From: Rhipicephalus microplus | Lineage: Eukaryota > Arthropoda > Arachnida > Ixodida > Ixodidae | NCBI RefSeq assembly: GCF_043290135.1 | Contig: NC_134707.1 | Location: 84,586,447-84,650,446, forward strand | Direction of reading: 5' to 3' | Length of the DNA stretch: 64,000 nucleotides | Shown here: one piece after another, positions 21,721 to 33,914 of the stretch | How the letters are laid out: every line of letters begins with the position of its first letter | How positions within the stretch are numbered: the stretch's first letter is position 1 | Program-made: the position numbers and the translations under genes | Notes under the pieces: generated by a model | Database searches by the model: none | What the model saw: only the letters and a program-made list of their open reading frames with translations | Told to the model about the DNA's origin: nothing

Positions 21721-23033
21721 AGTTTGAAGAATCGTTTTTACTTTGAAGGAAGACTTACCAGTGGCGTCCACGGCTTTTTCAGTGGATCTGGAAGAACCTT
21801 TTTACTCAATTCCACATGGCGCGCTTTTTGATGCTGTCAGGAGTGCAATCGAAGTATTCGGTGAAGTTAATTTCTAAAACAAGCATGGTATCTTCGTGAA
21901 TAACTTTTTGGAACTTTTGAAATTCTGCCTTGAGACCACTGCAATCAGCCACCAGGAGGGTACCTACGTCAAAAAAGCTGGAATTTCTATCGGTTCTGCA
22001 GTCGCGCCTGTTCTCAGTGACATATTCTTGGCAGCCTTCGACCAACAACTGAAGAATGAGCTGTCCCATTTGGATGTCATTCGCACCTTTAGGTATGTGG
22101 ATGACTACCTTATCGTGCTTGGGAAGGTCTCATGTGAACGGGTACAAGGTGTTGTGAAAGGAGGTTTTCAACAGACACTCCAGTGGCCTGAAGTTCACGA
22201 CCGAAATGCCAGTCGAAAATGAGATCCAGTTTCTGGACCTATGGCTGAGCTTTGCCAAGGAGCACATCTGCTTCAAATACAATCCGCGATCGAAGAAAGG
22301 CTTGTTGCCTTTTGATAGCGCGTGCTCGAAGTTGATTAGGAGAGGCATTGTGTTGTCAGCTTGTGCGACAGCTCTGGACAAGTTTTGCCCTCATCTGATG
22401 TTTGAGAGCTTCGAGAATCAGGTAGCTCGCCAGGGCGCGGCTGGATACCCGGCACAGTTTTTAGCTAGCGCTTGCGAAAGCCATAAAAAATTCAAGGGCG
22501 GGGGTCCAAGCGTCGAAGGAAGGGAGAGGAGGCCTATTTATGTTCTGCCTTACTTACATAGTGTTTCCCACAATGTAAAAAAGGTGGCTCATAGCTACGG
22601 TGTTGATGTACTGTTTTCAGCGCCTACAAAGTTAGGTCAGATCTGTTCGTTAAGGAGTAAACAGAAGAGAGCAAAATGCACAAAAAAGCATGCGAACGTG
22701 TTCATTAGGTGTGTATTTGCTGTTGTATATCTGATCTTTTTGTCGTCTGGGAAGGTGTACATAGGGCAGGCAGGGCGTTGCCTCAACGAACGCTTGCGTG
22801 AGCACAGTCCGGCCGTAAAAGGAAAAAATGGTGGTCATTTATATTTCCATTGTAGAACATGCTGTTGCACCCCCTGGTTTGAGAATGTGTCAGTCATGGC
22901 TAAGGCACATGGAAAGATCGAAAGGCAGATTATCGAAGCGTACTTTATCAGGCAATATAATGACAAGTGCATAGGCATGCTTTCAATTTCACTTTCGCAC
23001 AGGGAAATGGTCTTCCTACATGGTCATGTGTAA
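21721..23033 (+). pseudogene. Penelope-like element: reverse transcriptase and GIY-YIG endonuclease
   Basis: Penelope-like elements couple an RT to a C-terminal GIY-YIG nuclease. The RT starts within the palm (AFSVDLEEPFYSIPHG). It continues with HQEGTYVKKAGISIGSAVAP and FRYVDDYLIVLG (catalytic YVDD), then after a frameshift FLDLWLSF. The nuclease reads VVYLIFLSSGKVYIGQAGRC, then LNERLREH, with later Cys/His positions and the QIIEAYFI glutamate. The N-terminal RT region is missing (5' truncation). A TAA lies in NF*NKHG (about 21874) and a frameshift at about 22180. The 3' UTR runs to about 23670, with an ATAAACAGTTGGTAG segment and C/T-rich text. Confidence 0.9.
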
Positions 23034-23675
23034 TGTTGTGGCTAACGCCTTGCATTGTGTTCTCTTCCATTTCACTTCTTTTGTTTTGTTCATTAGTGTT
23101 TTTGTTTTATTTCCCATGTGACGCTACGCAATGTTTTGTGAAGTTTTATGTTACTATAGTTTTTGACTATCGGCGTACTGCTTCTTCGGGTTGCTCAATT
23201 GGGGCTGTTTGGAGTGAATATAAATTGTTATTTTATTGCTTTATTTGGTGCTAAGTGCTATTTTTAGTGTTTTTAAACAAAAGTCTCTAGAGTACGTTTT
23301 CATTTTTTCACGCCTTTGTTGATGCTTGGTGCAATAAATAATAAAAGATAAATTTAAAAAAAGATGAGCGCACACCTTGGGAATGCGCAGTTTAGATTGT
23401 GGTGGGTATCACTTTTGTATTTTGCCATTTTATCACTTTTGTCATTGTGGGGGCAGTCAATTTTGATTTGATTTGTTTTGGGTCGGCTTTGTTAGCGGCA
23501 TCTTTGGTTTTGTGCGCATCGTGGAAGCGCAGCGTAGCATGCGTATATATTAGCTTCAAGAAACGACAATAAACAGTTGGTAGACTGTGCTCTTTCCTGT
23601 CTCCCTTGTTTTCCTTCAAGTTTGTGCAGCAATTCAATTTTTCAAGTATGAACCAACTAGTCTGCAAAAAAGTAT
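23034..23675 (+). other. Penelope-like element 3' UTR and terminal repeat region
   Basis: AT-rich with AATAAATAATAAAAG at about 23335. I expect it to belong to the Penelope insertion because it follows the stop codon without a break. I looked for a hammerhead ribozyme core (CTGATGA...GAAA), as known in some Penelope-like elements, and did not find a convincing one. Confidence 0.45.
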
Positions 23676-25372
23676 TGTAGATATGTTACATGACTCGTTC
23701 TTGACTCAAGACAGTCTTGCCGGTCGCCATAAATTGTTCTTGAACTTGCGGACGACTTGAAGGCGACTTCGCTTGGTCGAAGTCAGGACAAGTTTCAAGT
23801 CAGCTGCGGGGCTAGCTTGAAAGTGACTTCATGCGTTATTCCAACATGGCCACTTTTCGAATGGACGTCGCGCCGAGAGTGGCAGCTTTTTAGTTTGCTT
23901 GCCTCACCGTAAGCGTTAACATTTTTTGAGGCGCACTGGCTGCCGAAGTTTCTTGGACCCGCTTTACGTGACCGAGGAAATTCGATGGAGTAGTATAAAC
24001 CGCAACAATTCCACGCTCGGTATAGATTCACGAAAGACGCCGTGCGGCAGCTGCCGACTATGTTGCCGCTCCGTGAAAGTGGGGACAACCGAAGACAGCC
24101 TGTGACTCCTGTGTTACAGCTACTGATGGGTCTCAGGTTTTACGGCGCTGGCAAGTTCTAAGCAGTCACCGGGAATCCTGTCCGCATTCCGTAGTCGACA
24201 GTTTGCCGTTCAGCAGCAAAAGTTACGCTACTCCTCGCAAAGCACCTGTACGCGATGCTGGTGCGCTTTTCGCATCCGGCGGCACTTTCCATAGCTTTGC
24301 GGGACTTTTGTGAAGTGGCTGACTTCCCTGGCGTTACAGGTTGTGTCGACTACAAACACGTGCGTATTTATAGCCGCTGTAGTGACAACGCCGAAGTGTT
24401 CCGTAACCGCAAAGGATATTTCTGTTTTTCTAAAACACGACGACATTTTTCGCCTCTTTCGGTACAAAATTGACTCGGCGCTGTGTCTGTGCGCTTCATC
24501 TATCTTTTCGTCCTGTCTAGGGCGTTGTTACTCGCTCAGAAAGGCATCACTCTAAGCACAATGCTACTAAACATTCCAAACACACAAAAGAGGTGCCCCT
24601 ATAGCGGGTTTCCTGATCATGTGCCGCTCCCTTCACCATCATGCAGCGAGTCATTGCTGCACCCCTCGAGACAAAATTCTGCTGAGTTCAATGTCCTGAC
24701 CTCCGCTTTTTCTCTTGTTTACCAAGCCCAAGAAAAGGATCCGAATCACTTTTGTTCCCAGAACTTGTTTTTTCTTTATTTTCGGTAATAACTGCGACCT
24801 AGCCCGCTACAAGCATGTGCACACGCGTACTGAAAGGCTAATACCGTGCAAGTCTCGTTACCCCGTGAGCCAGGTCAGCACAAATACACGCCATGGCGTT
24901 CGATAAAAAAAACGACGAAAAAACTCAACGCGATGCTTGTTTCGCCTCAAAACAAGCAAGCGTGGAGAAACGCGCCGCATTTGCGTGGCCACTAAAACCA
25001 GCGGGCAACGAACGCTCTACAGAAGCAACACTGCGCATCGCTGTGGCGGCAGGCACCACATGCAGCTCGCTAGCCGTAAAATGGCAAAACTATGCTTGTG
25101 GCAGTTTGTTTTTATAGTTATTTTAAAACGTATGGTCTTTTTTTTTTGCTGTAACACATGCCTTACGGGAGCAACTTCATTATTAACCTCGTTAGCAAGC
25201 GAGCAGCGAGTTTTTGCTTTAAAGCTCATTCTTGACTTGACCAAGCAAGGCAGCCTGAGCATCTATAAAACGCGAAGGCTGACTTGGGTGTTTTGAAGTC
25301 CGCTGCTTGCTTCAAGCTGACTTGCTCAAGTCAAGTCGAATTCACGAGCAAAGTAACATCTCTGCATTCGGG
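23676..25372 (+). mobile_element. Degenerate PIF/Harbinger transposon
   Basis: The ends are loosely inverted: TGTAGATATGTTAC...CTCGT on the left, and on the right GAGCAAAGTAACATCTCTGCA, which reverses to TGCAGAGATGTTAC. Subterminal regions are full of short ACTTGA/TCAAGT words in both orientations. Inside is a HARBI1-type transposase remnant. The target-site duplication is not clear. Confidence 0.65.
24018..24473 (+). pseudogene. HARBI1-like transposase fragment
   Basis: The frame reads RYRFTKDAVRQLPTMLPLRE, then LQLLMGLRFYGAGKF, LLAKHLYAMLVRF, DFCEVADFPGVTGCVDYKHV and AEVFRNRKGYF. This is the HARBI1 order: helical N-terminal region, then the first catalytic Asp in the GCVDxxHV motif. Two in-frame stops (after GAGKF, and near 24194) and the loss of everything after RNRKGYF make it dead. 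The second Asp and Glu motifs are not visible downstream. Confidence 0.8.
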
Positions 25373-25894
25373 GGTTAGTGAGTTCACGAACACTAAAAAA
25401 AGCGTCTGCCCACTCAGTTTAATTGCCGAGTACGATCGCTAATTTGTATCGCCAATTTCAATTTTGTGAGGCAAGTGTATCGCTTCCGTGGCGTTTTGGA
25501 AGAACTGCTTCATATTAGACTTGCTAGACTGTGTCCGGCACTGCGGCATCGTGTGGTAAACAAACCAGTTAGGTAGAAAAATATCTGGGTTGGTGTTGAG
25601 AGGAATCATGCAGCACGGACGACAGCATGAACGGCTCGCATGGTGTCGTATGCTGCGTCATAGCGACAGCATCGCCGGCATCTCCAGTGGTTGCCCTCGC
25701 CAGAACTCGTTTGGCCAACCAGCTCCTGTTCCGACAGCGAGAGTGGGCCTCATTGACGGGAGCTGCTTGAGTGAAGGGAGAGAGGGGACTAGCGCTCATT
25801 ATTCAGTCGGCTGCTGGCTTCGGCGTTGAACGCACGTGCGCTACGTTGGGAGAAAAAAAAGTATTGCTTCCCATAAGTACACCGCTTTATCGTC
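25373..25894 (+). promoter_or_regulatory. Unit promoter-side region before copy D, CRE deleted
   Basis: Collinear with the region upstream of copies A, B, F and H (CCAATTTCAATTTTGTGAGG, CCAGTGGTTGCCCTCGCCAG). The proximal part reads CTCATTGACGGGAGCTGCTTGAG, so the CCAAT box is changed and the CRE is missing in this copy and in copy E. The initiator TTCAGTCGGCTG remains. Confidence 0.5.
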
Positions 25895-26321
25895 ATGCCC
25901 GTCAACCGTGCCCCGACTATTGACGATCTTATTTCGCAGGCTCAAGGGAAGATGCAAAACACCTCGAGCCTGCTTCGCTACGTCTTGCTCGCGGAGAGTC
26001 TGAAGATATGGGTCCCGTGTGACGATTCCTCAAGCGACGATTCATCGAGCGATGACTCGTCCAGTGAAGATTCATGGAGCGATGACTCGTCGACTGACGA
26101 TGGTGCGGGTTCGGCACCTGCTGTTTCTGGCGCTGGAGTCGAGGTAGGTAATGCAGAGGCGTCTACTGTACCTGATACTGTCTGTTTCAGATGACAACGC
26201 CGGACCGCCCTGCAAGCGTCGCAGACTGGGTAGCTTCTCTGGTGAGTGCCGAGGTGACACGGACGATTTGGATACCCTGGAGCCCAGACCAGGACCGAGC
26301 GGCTTTCAAGGCAACTCCTCA
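25895..26321 (+). pseudogene. Small acidic protein, copy D (recombinant of C-type and E-type)
   Basis: The protein and lesions are identical to copy C, including the 17-bp deletion and the fusion into unit-left sequence. Upstream, it shares CCCATAAGTACACC and CAACCGTGCC with copy E rather than copy C. The 5' part is therefore E-like and the 3' part C-like. The switch falls in 25949-25985, where all three copies are identical. This copy is the product of unequal recombination. Confidence 0.75.
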
Positions 26322-27042
26322 GACCACTACGACACACAAAAAATATGTTGCCGATTTGTTTACACCGATAATGTAGTTAGGCCTAAAAACGTTCGAAATG
26401 GAAAGCTATCTGTAAAACTACGCCATTTTATACGTAATACTGAGTCGTCGAAGCTAACTGAAGGCAACCGAGGCCACTTTGGATAGTCATTTGCTGCAGA
26501 AGAAGTGAATCTTTCAACAACTACGTCACTTCCAAGTGGGCGTCCGAGAGCACCGCCATGTTTTACGTAAAATAGCATGCGTACGGTAAGCGGTACGGGT
26601 AACACGTATCTGCGCATGCACACTACGATCCCGCTATCACCGTACGCCCGGGCTACTATAACTGTTTAATAGACAGGTATATTAGCCGAGCGTGTTCGAG
26701 AGTTTCTCCTGAAACCTTCCGAATGGGCATGCCATGGACAGCTTGAGAAGAATGCCGAAGGAAGAACGTGAGAGAGCTCGCATTCGCCGGGCCGATGGCT
26801 CAGCCCGGGCTCAAGAACAGGCCGGAAGGCCGAGTGCCGGCATTAACTCCGTACCGCTGATCCGGGAGCCTTCAAAGCAGCACTAAAATGCCAACAGGAA
26901 TGCAGGTGCTTGTGACGGGCGCATCCCGAACACTATGCCGTCAAGTTCATTCGGGATGTCAAATCTTTGCAACGTCATTGGACAGTTATAATTTACCGTT
27001 ACCGTGATAGCGGATGTTAAAGGAGTGGGGTTTCTACTTTGA

Positions 27043-28355
27043 AGTTTGAAGAATCGTTTTTACTTTGAAGGAAGACTTACCAGTGGCGTCCACGGCTTTT
27101 TCAGTGGATCTGGAAGAACCTTTTTACTCAATTCCACATGGCGCGCTTTTTGATGCTGTCAGGAGTGCAATCGAAGTATTCGGTGAAGTTAATTTCTAAA
27201 ACAAGCATGGTATCTTCGTGAATAACTTTTTGGAACTTTTGAAATTCTGCCTTGAGACCACTGCAATCAGCCACCAGGAGGGTACCTACGTCAAAAAAGC
27301 TGGAATTTCTATCGGTTCTGCAGTCGCGCCTGTTCTCAGTGACATATTCTTGGCAGCCTTCGACCAACAACTGAAGAATGAGCTGTCCCATTTGGATGTC
27401 ATTCGCACCTTTAGGTATGTGGATGACTACCTTATCGTGCTTGGGAAGGTCTCATGTGAACGGGTACAAGGTGTTGTGAAAGGAGGTTTTCAACAGACAC
27501 TCCAGTGGCCTGAAGTTCACGACCGAAATGCCAGTCGAAAATGAGATCCAGTTTCTGGACCTATGGCTGAGCTTTGCCAAGGAGCACATCTGCTTCAAAT
27601 ACAATCCGCGATCGAAGAAAGGCTTGTTGCCTTTTGATAGCGCGTGCTCGAAGTTGATTAGGAGAGGCATTGTGTTGTCAGCTTGTGCGACAGCTCTGGA
27701 CAAGTTTTGCCCTCATCTGATGTTTGAGAGCTTCGAGAATCAGGTAGCTCGCCAGGGCGCGGCTGGATACCCGGCACAGTTTTTAGCTAGCGCTTGCGAA
27801 AGCCATAAAAAATTCAAGGGCGGGGGTCCAAGCGTCGAAGGAAGGGAGAGGAGGCCTATTTATGTTCTGCCTTACTTACATAGTGTTTCCCACAATGTAA
27901 AAAAGGTGGCTCATAGCTACGGTGTTGATGTACTGTTTTCAGCGCCTACAAAGTTAGGTCAGATCTGTTCGTTAAGGAGTAAACAGAAGAGAGCAAAATG
28001 CACAAAAAAGCATGCGAACGTGTTCATTAGGTGTGTATTTGCTGTTGTATATCTGATCTTTTTGTCGTCTGGGAAGGTGTACATAGGGCAGGCAGGGCGT
28101 TGCCTCAACGAACGCTTGCGTGAGCACAGTCCGGCCGTAAAAGGAAAAAATGGTGGTCATTTATATTTCCATTGTAGAACATGCTGTTGCACCCCCTGGT
28201 TTGAGAATGTGTCAGTCATGGCTAAGGCACATGGAAAGATCGAAAGGCAGATTATCGAAGCGTACTTTATCAGGCAATATAATGACAAGTGCATAGGCAT
28301 GCTTTCAATTTCACTTTCGCACAGGGAAATGGTCTTCCTACATGGTCATGTGTAA
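27043..28355 (+). pseudogene. Penelope-like element, second copy (RT and GIY-YIG)
   Basis: This is the duplicate of 21721-23033 at offset 5322, with the same stop and frameshift. It adds no independent insertion event. Confidence 0.9.
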
Positions 28356-28997
28356 TGTTGTGGCTAACGCCTTGCATTGTGTTCTCTTCCATTTCACTTC
28401 TTTTGTTTTGTTCATTAGTGTTTTTGTTTTATTTCCCATGTGACGCTACGCAATGTTTTGTGAAGTTTTATGTTACTATAGTTTTTGACTATCGGCGTAC
28501 TGCTTCTTCGGGTTGCTCAATTGGGGCTGTTTGGAGTGAATATAAATTGTTATTTTATTGCTTTATTTGGTGCTAAGTGCTATTTTTAGTGTTTTTAAAC
28601 AAAAGTCTCTAGAGTACGTTTTCATTTTTTCACGCCTTTGTTGATGCTTGGTGCAATAAATAATAAAAGATAAATTTAAAAAAAGATGAGCGCACACCTT
28701 GGGAATGCGCAGTTTAGATTGTGGTGGGTATCACTTTTGTATTTTGCCATTTTATCACTTTTGTCATTGTGGGGGCAGTCAATTTTGATTTGATTTGTTT
28801 TGGGTCGGCTTTGTTAGCGGCATCTTTGGTTTTGTGCGCATCGTGGAAGCGCAGCGTAGCATGCGTATATATTAGCTTCAAGAAACGACAATAAACAGTT
28901 GGTAGACTGTGCTCTTTCCTGTCTCCCTTGTTTTCCTTCAAGTTTGTGCAGCAATTCAATTTTTCAAGTATGAACCAACTAGTCTGCAAAAAAGTAT
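28356..28997 (+). other. Penelope-like element 3' UTR, second copy
   Basis: Duplicate of 23034-23675. No gene. Confidence 0.45.
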
Positions 28998-30694
28998 TGT
29001 AGATATGTTACATGACTCGTTCTTGACTCAAGACAGTCTTGCCGGTCGCCATAAATTGTTCTTGAACTTGCGGACGACTTGAAGGCGACTTCGCTTGGTC
29101 GAAGTCAGGACAAGTTTCAAGTCAGCTGCGGGGCTAGCTTGAAAGTGACTTCATGCGTTATTCCAACATGGCCACTTTTCGAATGGACGTCGCGCCGAGA
29201 GTGGCAGCTTTTTAGTTTGCTTGCCTCACCGTAAGCGTTAACATTTTTTGAGGCGCACTGGCTGCCGAAGTTTCTTGGACCCGCTTTACGTGACCGAGGA
29301 AATTCGATGGAGTAGTATAAACCGCAACAATTCCACGCTCGGTATAGATTCACGAAAGACGCCGTGCGGCAGCTGCCGACTATGTTGCCGCTCCGTGAAA
29401 GTGGGGACAACCGAAGACAGCCTGTGACTCCTGTGTTACAGCTACTGATGGGTCTCAGGTTTTACGGCGCTGGCAAGTTCTAAGCAGTCACCGGGAATCC
29501 TGTCCGCATTCCGTAGTCGACAGTTTGCCGTTCAGCAGCAAAAGTTACGCTACTCCTCGCAAAGCACCTGTACGCGATGCTGGTGCGCTTTTCGCATCCG
29601 GCGGCACTTTCCATAGCTTTGCGGGACTTTTGTGAAGTGGCTGACTTCCCTGGCGTTACAGGTTGTGTCGACTACAAACACGTGCGTATTTATAGCCGCT
29701 GTAGTGACAACGCCGAAGTGTTCCGTAACCGCAAAGGATATTTCTGTTTTTCTAAAACACGACGACATTTTTCGCCTCTTTCGGTACAAAATTGACTCGG
29801 CGCTGTGTCTGTGCGCTTCATCTATCTTTTCGTCCTGTCTAGGGCGTTGTTACTCGCTCAGAAAGGCATCACTCTAAGCACAATGCTACTAAACATTCCA
29901 AACACACAAAAGAGGTGCCCCTATAGCGGGTTTCCTGATCATGTGCCGCTCCCTTCACCATCATGCAGCGAGTCATTGCTGCACCCCTCGAGACAAAATT
30001 CTGCTGAGTTCAATGTCCTGACCTCCGCTTTTTCTCTTGTTTACCAAGCCCAAGAAAAGGATCCGAATCACTTTTGTTCCCAGAACTTGTTTTTTCTTTA
30101 TTTTCGGTAATAACTGCGACCTAGCCCGCTACAAGCATGTGCACACGCGTACTGAAAGGCTAATACCGTGCAAGTCTCGTTACCCCGTGAGCCAGGTCAG
30201 CACAAATACACGCCATGGCGTTCGATAAAAAAAACGACGAAAAAACTCAACGCGATGCTTGTTTCGCCTCAAAACAAGCAAGCGTGGAGAAACGCGCCGC
30301 ATTTGCGTGGCCACTAAAACCAGCGGGCAACGAACGCTCTACAGAAGCAACACTGCGCATCGCTGTGGCGGCAGGCACCACATGCAGCTCGCTAGCCGTA
30401 AAATGGCAAAACTATGCTTGTGGCAGTTTGTTTTTATAGTTATTTTAAAACGTATGGTCTTTTTTTTTTGCTGTAACACATGCCTTACGGGAGCAACTTC
30501 ATTATTAACCTCGTTAGCAAGCGAGCAGCGAGTTTTTGCTTTAAAGCTCATTCTTGACTTGACCAAGCAAGGCAGCCTGAGCATCTATAAAACGCGAAGG
30601 CTGACTTGGGTGTTTTGAAGTCCGCTGCTTGCTTCAAGCTGACTTACTCAAGTCAAGTCGAATTCACGAGCAAAGTAACATCTCTGCATTCGGG
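28998..30694 (+). mobile_element. Degenerate PIF/Harbinger transposon, second copy
   Basis: Duplicate of 23676-25372, holding the same HARBI1-like fragment at 29340-29795. Confidence 0.65.
29340..29795 (+). pseudogene. HARBI1-like transposase fragment, second copy
   Basis: Same motifs and the same two in-frame stops as 24018-24473. Confidence 0.8.
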
Positions 30695-31216
30695 GGTTAG
30701 TGAGTTCACGAACACTAAAAAAAGCGTCTGCCCACTCAGTTTAATTGCCGAGTACGATCGCTAATTTGTATCGCCAATTTCAATTTTGTGAGGCAAGTGT
30801 ATCGCTTCCGTGGCGTTTTGGAAGAACTGCTTCATATTAGACTTGCTAGACTGTGTCCGGCACTGCGGCATCGTGTGGTAAACAAACCAGTTAGGTAGAA
30901 AAATATCTGGGTTGGTGTTGAGAGGAATCATGCAGCACGGACGACAGCATGAACGGCTCGCATGGTGTCGTATGCTGCGTCATAGCGACAGCATCGCCGG
31001 CATCTCCAGTGGTTGCCCTCGCCAGAACTCGTTTGGCCAACCAGCTCCTGTTCCGACAGCGAGAGTGGGCCTCATTGACGGGAGCTGCTTGAGTGAAGGG
31101 AGAGAGGGGACTAGCGCTCATTATTCAGTCGGCTGCTGGCTTCGGCGTTGAACGCACGTGCGCTACGTTGGGAGAAAAAAAAGTATTGCTTCCCATAAGT
31201 ACACCGCTTTATCGTC
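30695..31216 (+). promoter_or_regulatory. Unit promoter-side region before copy E, CRE deleted
   Basis: Duplicate of 25373-25894. The initiator-like TTCAGTCGGCTG is kept at about 31125. Confidence 0.45.
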
Positions 31217-31680
31217 ATGCCCGTCAACCGTGCCCCGACTATTGACGATCTTATTTCGCAGGCTCAAGGGAAGATGCAAAACACCTCGAGCCTGCTTCGC
31301 TACGTCTCGTTCACGGAGAGGGAAGATATGGGTCCCGTGTGACGATTCCTCAAGCGACGATTCATCGAGCTATGACTCGTCCAGTAACGATTCATGGAGC
31401 GATGACTCGTCGACTGTCGATGGTGCGGGTTTGGCACCTGGTGTTTCTGGCGCTGGAGTCGAGGTAGGTTACGGAGACGTCTACTGGACCTGATACCGTC
31501 TGTAGGGTTTTACCGTGTGTTTCAGATGACGACGCCGGACCACCCTGCAAGCGTCGCAGAGTGGACAACTTCCCTGGCGAGGGGCGAGGTGACACGGACG
31601 ATTTGAATACCCCGGAGCCCAGACCAGGACTGAGCAGCTTTCAGGACAACTCCTCAGATGAAGACGATGGTGACGTCTAG
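31217..31680 (+). pseudogene. Small acidic protein, copy E (subfamily 1), frameshifted
   Basis: It starts MPVNRAPTIDDLISQAQGKM. The segment at 31304-31325 (GTCTCGTTCACGGAGAGGGAAG) has lost bases relative to copy C, which shifts the frame. Another shift lies near 31470 (GGTTACGGAGACG). Unlike C and D, it keeps the AGGGTTTTACCGTGTGT segment and a full 3' half (PPCKRRRVDNF-like, GLSSFQDNSSDEDDGDV) ending at a TAG at 31678-31680. A 3' tail with AATAAAGCAATACAGACG at about 31899 follows, as in unit 1. Confidence 0.65.
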
Positions 31681-33914
31681 CCAGAACGCGGGGCGCCCTT
31701 AGCCATTTGGCTGGACGTTGACTGGGAGGTCTTTGAAGAGCCACTTAAGATCCAGACCATCCTTTTCTTTACGAAGTTTAGTATTCTTTTGTTGCACGTC
31801 TTTGCAAGATGCGTCTTTTGATCTGTGTTTGTAAATAAGATGTATTTCTTGTGGTGCGAAATGTTTTAAATGAACTATTAGGCCTATTGTACACCGAGAA
31901 TAAAGCAATACAGACGACATTATATAGGTACAATATTACCCTCAAGAAACACTTTGGAGAACACAGACTTGCGAACTCCTAGATAGAGGCGTCAAAAGTA
32001 TCATTTATGACATCAGATATACACTTAACACCAAAAAAGGTCAGGACCTGAGCTATTGAGATCAATTACCGACCACAAAAAAACAACTGATTCAGAACTA
32101 TAGAGGCGCCCTCCACCTTGGTTCATCTGGACGGGCGGGGGGGGGGGGGGAGATGGGTGCATTCGACTCTACTATATTTATCGTCGAGTGGTCTCGCCAC
32201 TGTTCCCCGAGATGCAGTAAGCTTACGTTTGGGCTCCGTTTTACAGTGAAAGCTGTGTATAACTTGAAAAATTCGTATAGTGGTGGTGTCACGAGCGGTC
32301 TCCACTGGCTCTTTTATCAGTTAATCACTCGCAGCGTCGTATGCACGCCGTCGGCAGCGCTTTGGGTTATTTCCTTAACTTCTGCGCGATAGCAGAGGTT
32401 AAGGGAATGACGTTACCGTGCAGGAAACATTAGTCGCGGACAGTGCCCTATAGTTTAGCGATACAGCATTTACATTCCCCGGACGGGATGGTGGCGCCAC
32501 CTATCAAAGTGTTGATAAGTAAGAACAGTGAAAAGGATATTAAAACGAGAATGTCTGCCTGTGTTACCACGCGAAGTATTGTTACGCGTTTATTTTAGTA
32601 ATAATGAAAGTAAATAAATATGAACAACGCAACAAACACGAAAAACTCTATGTTTCCGATTTGTTTACATCAATGTTCGAGTGTTTCTCCAGCGCTTCAT
32701 TGGCTGCGGCTGCGACCGCCTGTGGTTCGAGAACCACCACTATTATTCACGCACTGCACAACGCGCATAACCCGTCATTACACTACTCCATGACCGTGCT
32801 CATACGAGGCCCAACGTGCAGCATGTGCAATAAATACTGGTAAACCCACGCCAAACATGCGTCTAACCTATAATTGTGAATGGCTTCAGTGCCACGAGAG
32901 GTTGAACACGGATAGAAACACCAGGGCTGCACGTTACATGTCTCGCCGGTTAACCATTTGTACGGAGTTCTTGGGTGGTGATGTTAAAAGGATTTCACCA
33001 TGTTCTGCTCCCGCAGAGAACACATGCCCTTTTTGAGATGCCTTAGCGTCAGATTTACACGGAATTATAAACACTGCATTCTTTACTTCGTACAGTGGAA
33101 GAAATGGTGCGGTAGGATATTTGTCTCTGGCTTGGGTTTTTTTTCCTAAGCAAAGCGCAAAGATGTCAGATAAAACCGCCAGTTCTACGCGGAAACACAG
33201 CACAGTCACAACGAAAGTGTGAATAGCAGCATTTCAGAGCTTTTTATAAAGTATTTCAGTAATTGCTATACGAACACACTTGCAAGGTGCCAGTTACGCC
33301 ATACATCATCGTAATTTGTATGCTGTATGGAGGCTTTCACAATAAGGCATTCTCCGGTGAAGCATGATATCCGCTACATAATTGCAAAGAGTCTTGCACA
33401 ATCATTGTGCTGTGGCTGACGACGAGGAAGATTTATGCTTGAAGATGTCATAATAAACACTTTTACATTCTTCTTGTAACGTAGATCACAATGGGGTGGA
33501 TAATTCGATGACTCACTGGTCACGCAATGTGCATTGTGTACGCCGTTATTTGTTGCTTTGGTGTTCTAAGACGTTTTAATACTCATAATAACTTGATTCG
33601 TTTCCCGGCATCCGACTCGATTCCCTTGTGTCCTTGGTGTTCTTCATTTACCGCAATATAAAGGTCAAATGGTTATTTAAAAAAAACGCGACGAAAAGTC
33701 GACGCTTTTCTTACATACCGGTCATTGGCAGAAAAAAAAAGAGACATTCTCACAAGAATGGGCAGCGGAAGTGAAAAGTCTCCATTGCCATCGTGAACAT
33801 CAGCAGCGGCACTGCTGGGGGCTGGGCTTTGCCTACAGTATACTAGCAACGCCATTTCGCTTCGGTTATCTTAGTCATATTGCTGTTTTATGTTTTCTAT
33901 TTCCCTCAGGATTG

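Larger units (their letters stand above)
20627..25948 (+). repeat. 5322-bp tandem duplication, left copy
   Basis: Sequence from 20627 is repeated at an exact offset of 5322 bases up to 31307. I noticed only two substitutions in reading: 21413 C versus 26735 T, and 25324 G versus 30646 A. The block holds the 3' part of gene C, a unit-left segment, a Penelope-like element, a Harbinger remnant, a promoter region and the 5' part of gene D. Confidence 0.95.
25949..31270 (+). repeat. 5322-bp tandem duplication, right copy
   Basis: It repeats 20627-25948 almost base for base. Identity with the left copy continues to 31307, and the 37-base overlap 25949-25985 is the crossover interval. Confidence 0.95.

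Noticed and set aside
23034..23675. Hammerhead ribozyme in the Penelope-like terminal region
   Set aside because: Known for some Penelope-like elements, but I could not find the conserved core words in the right order.
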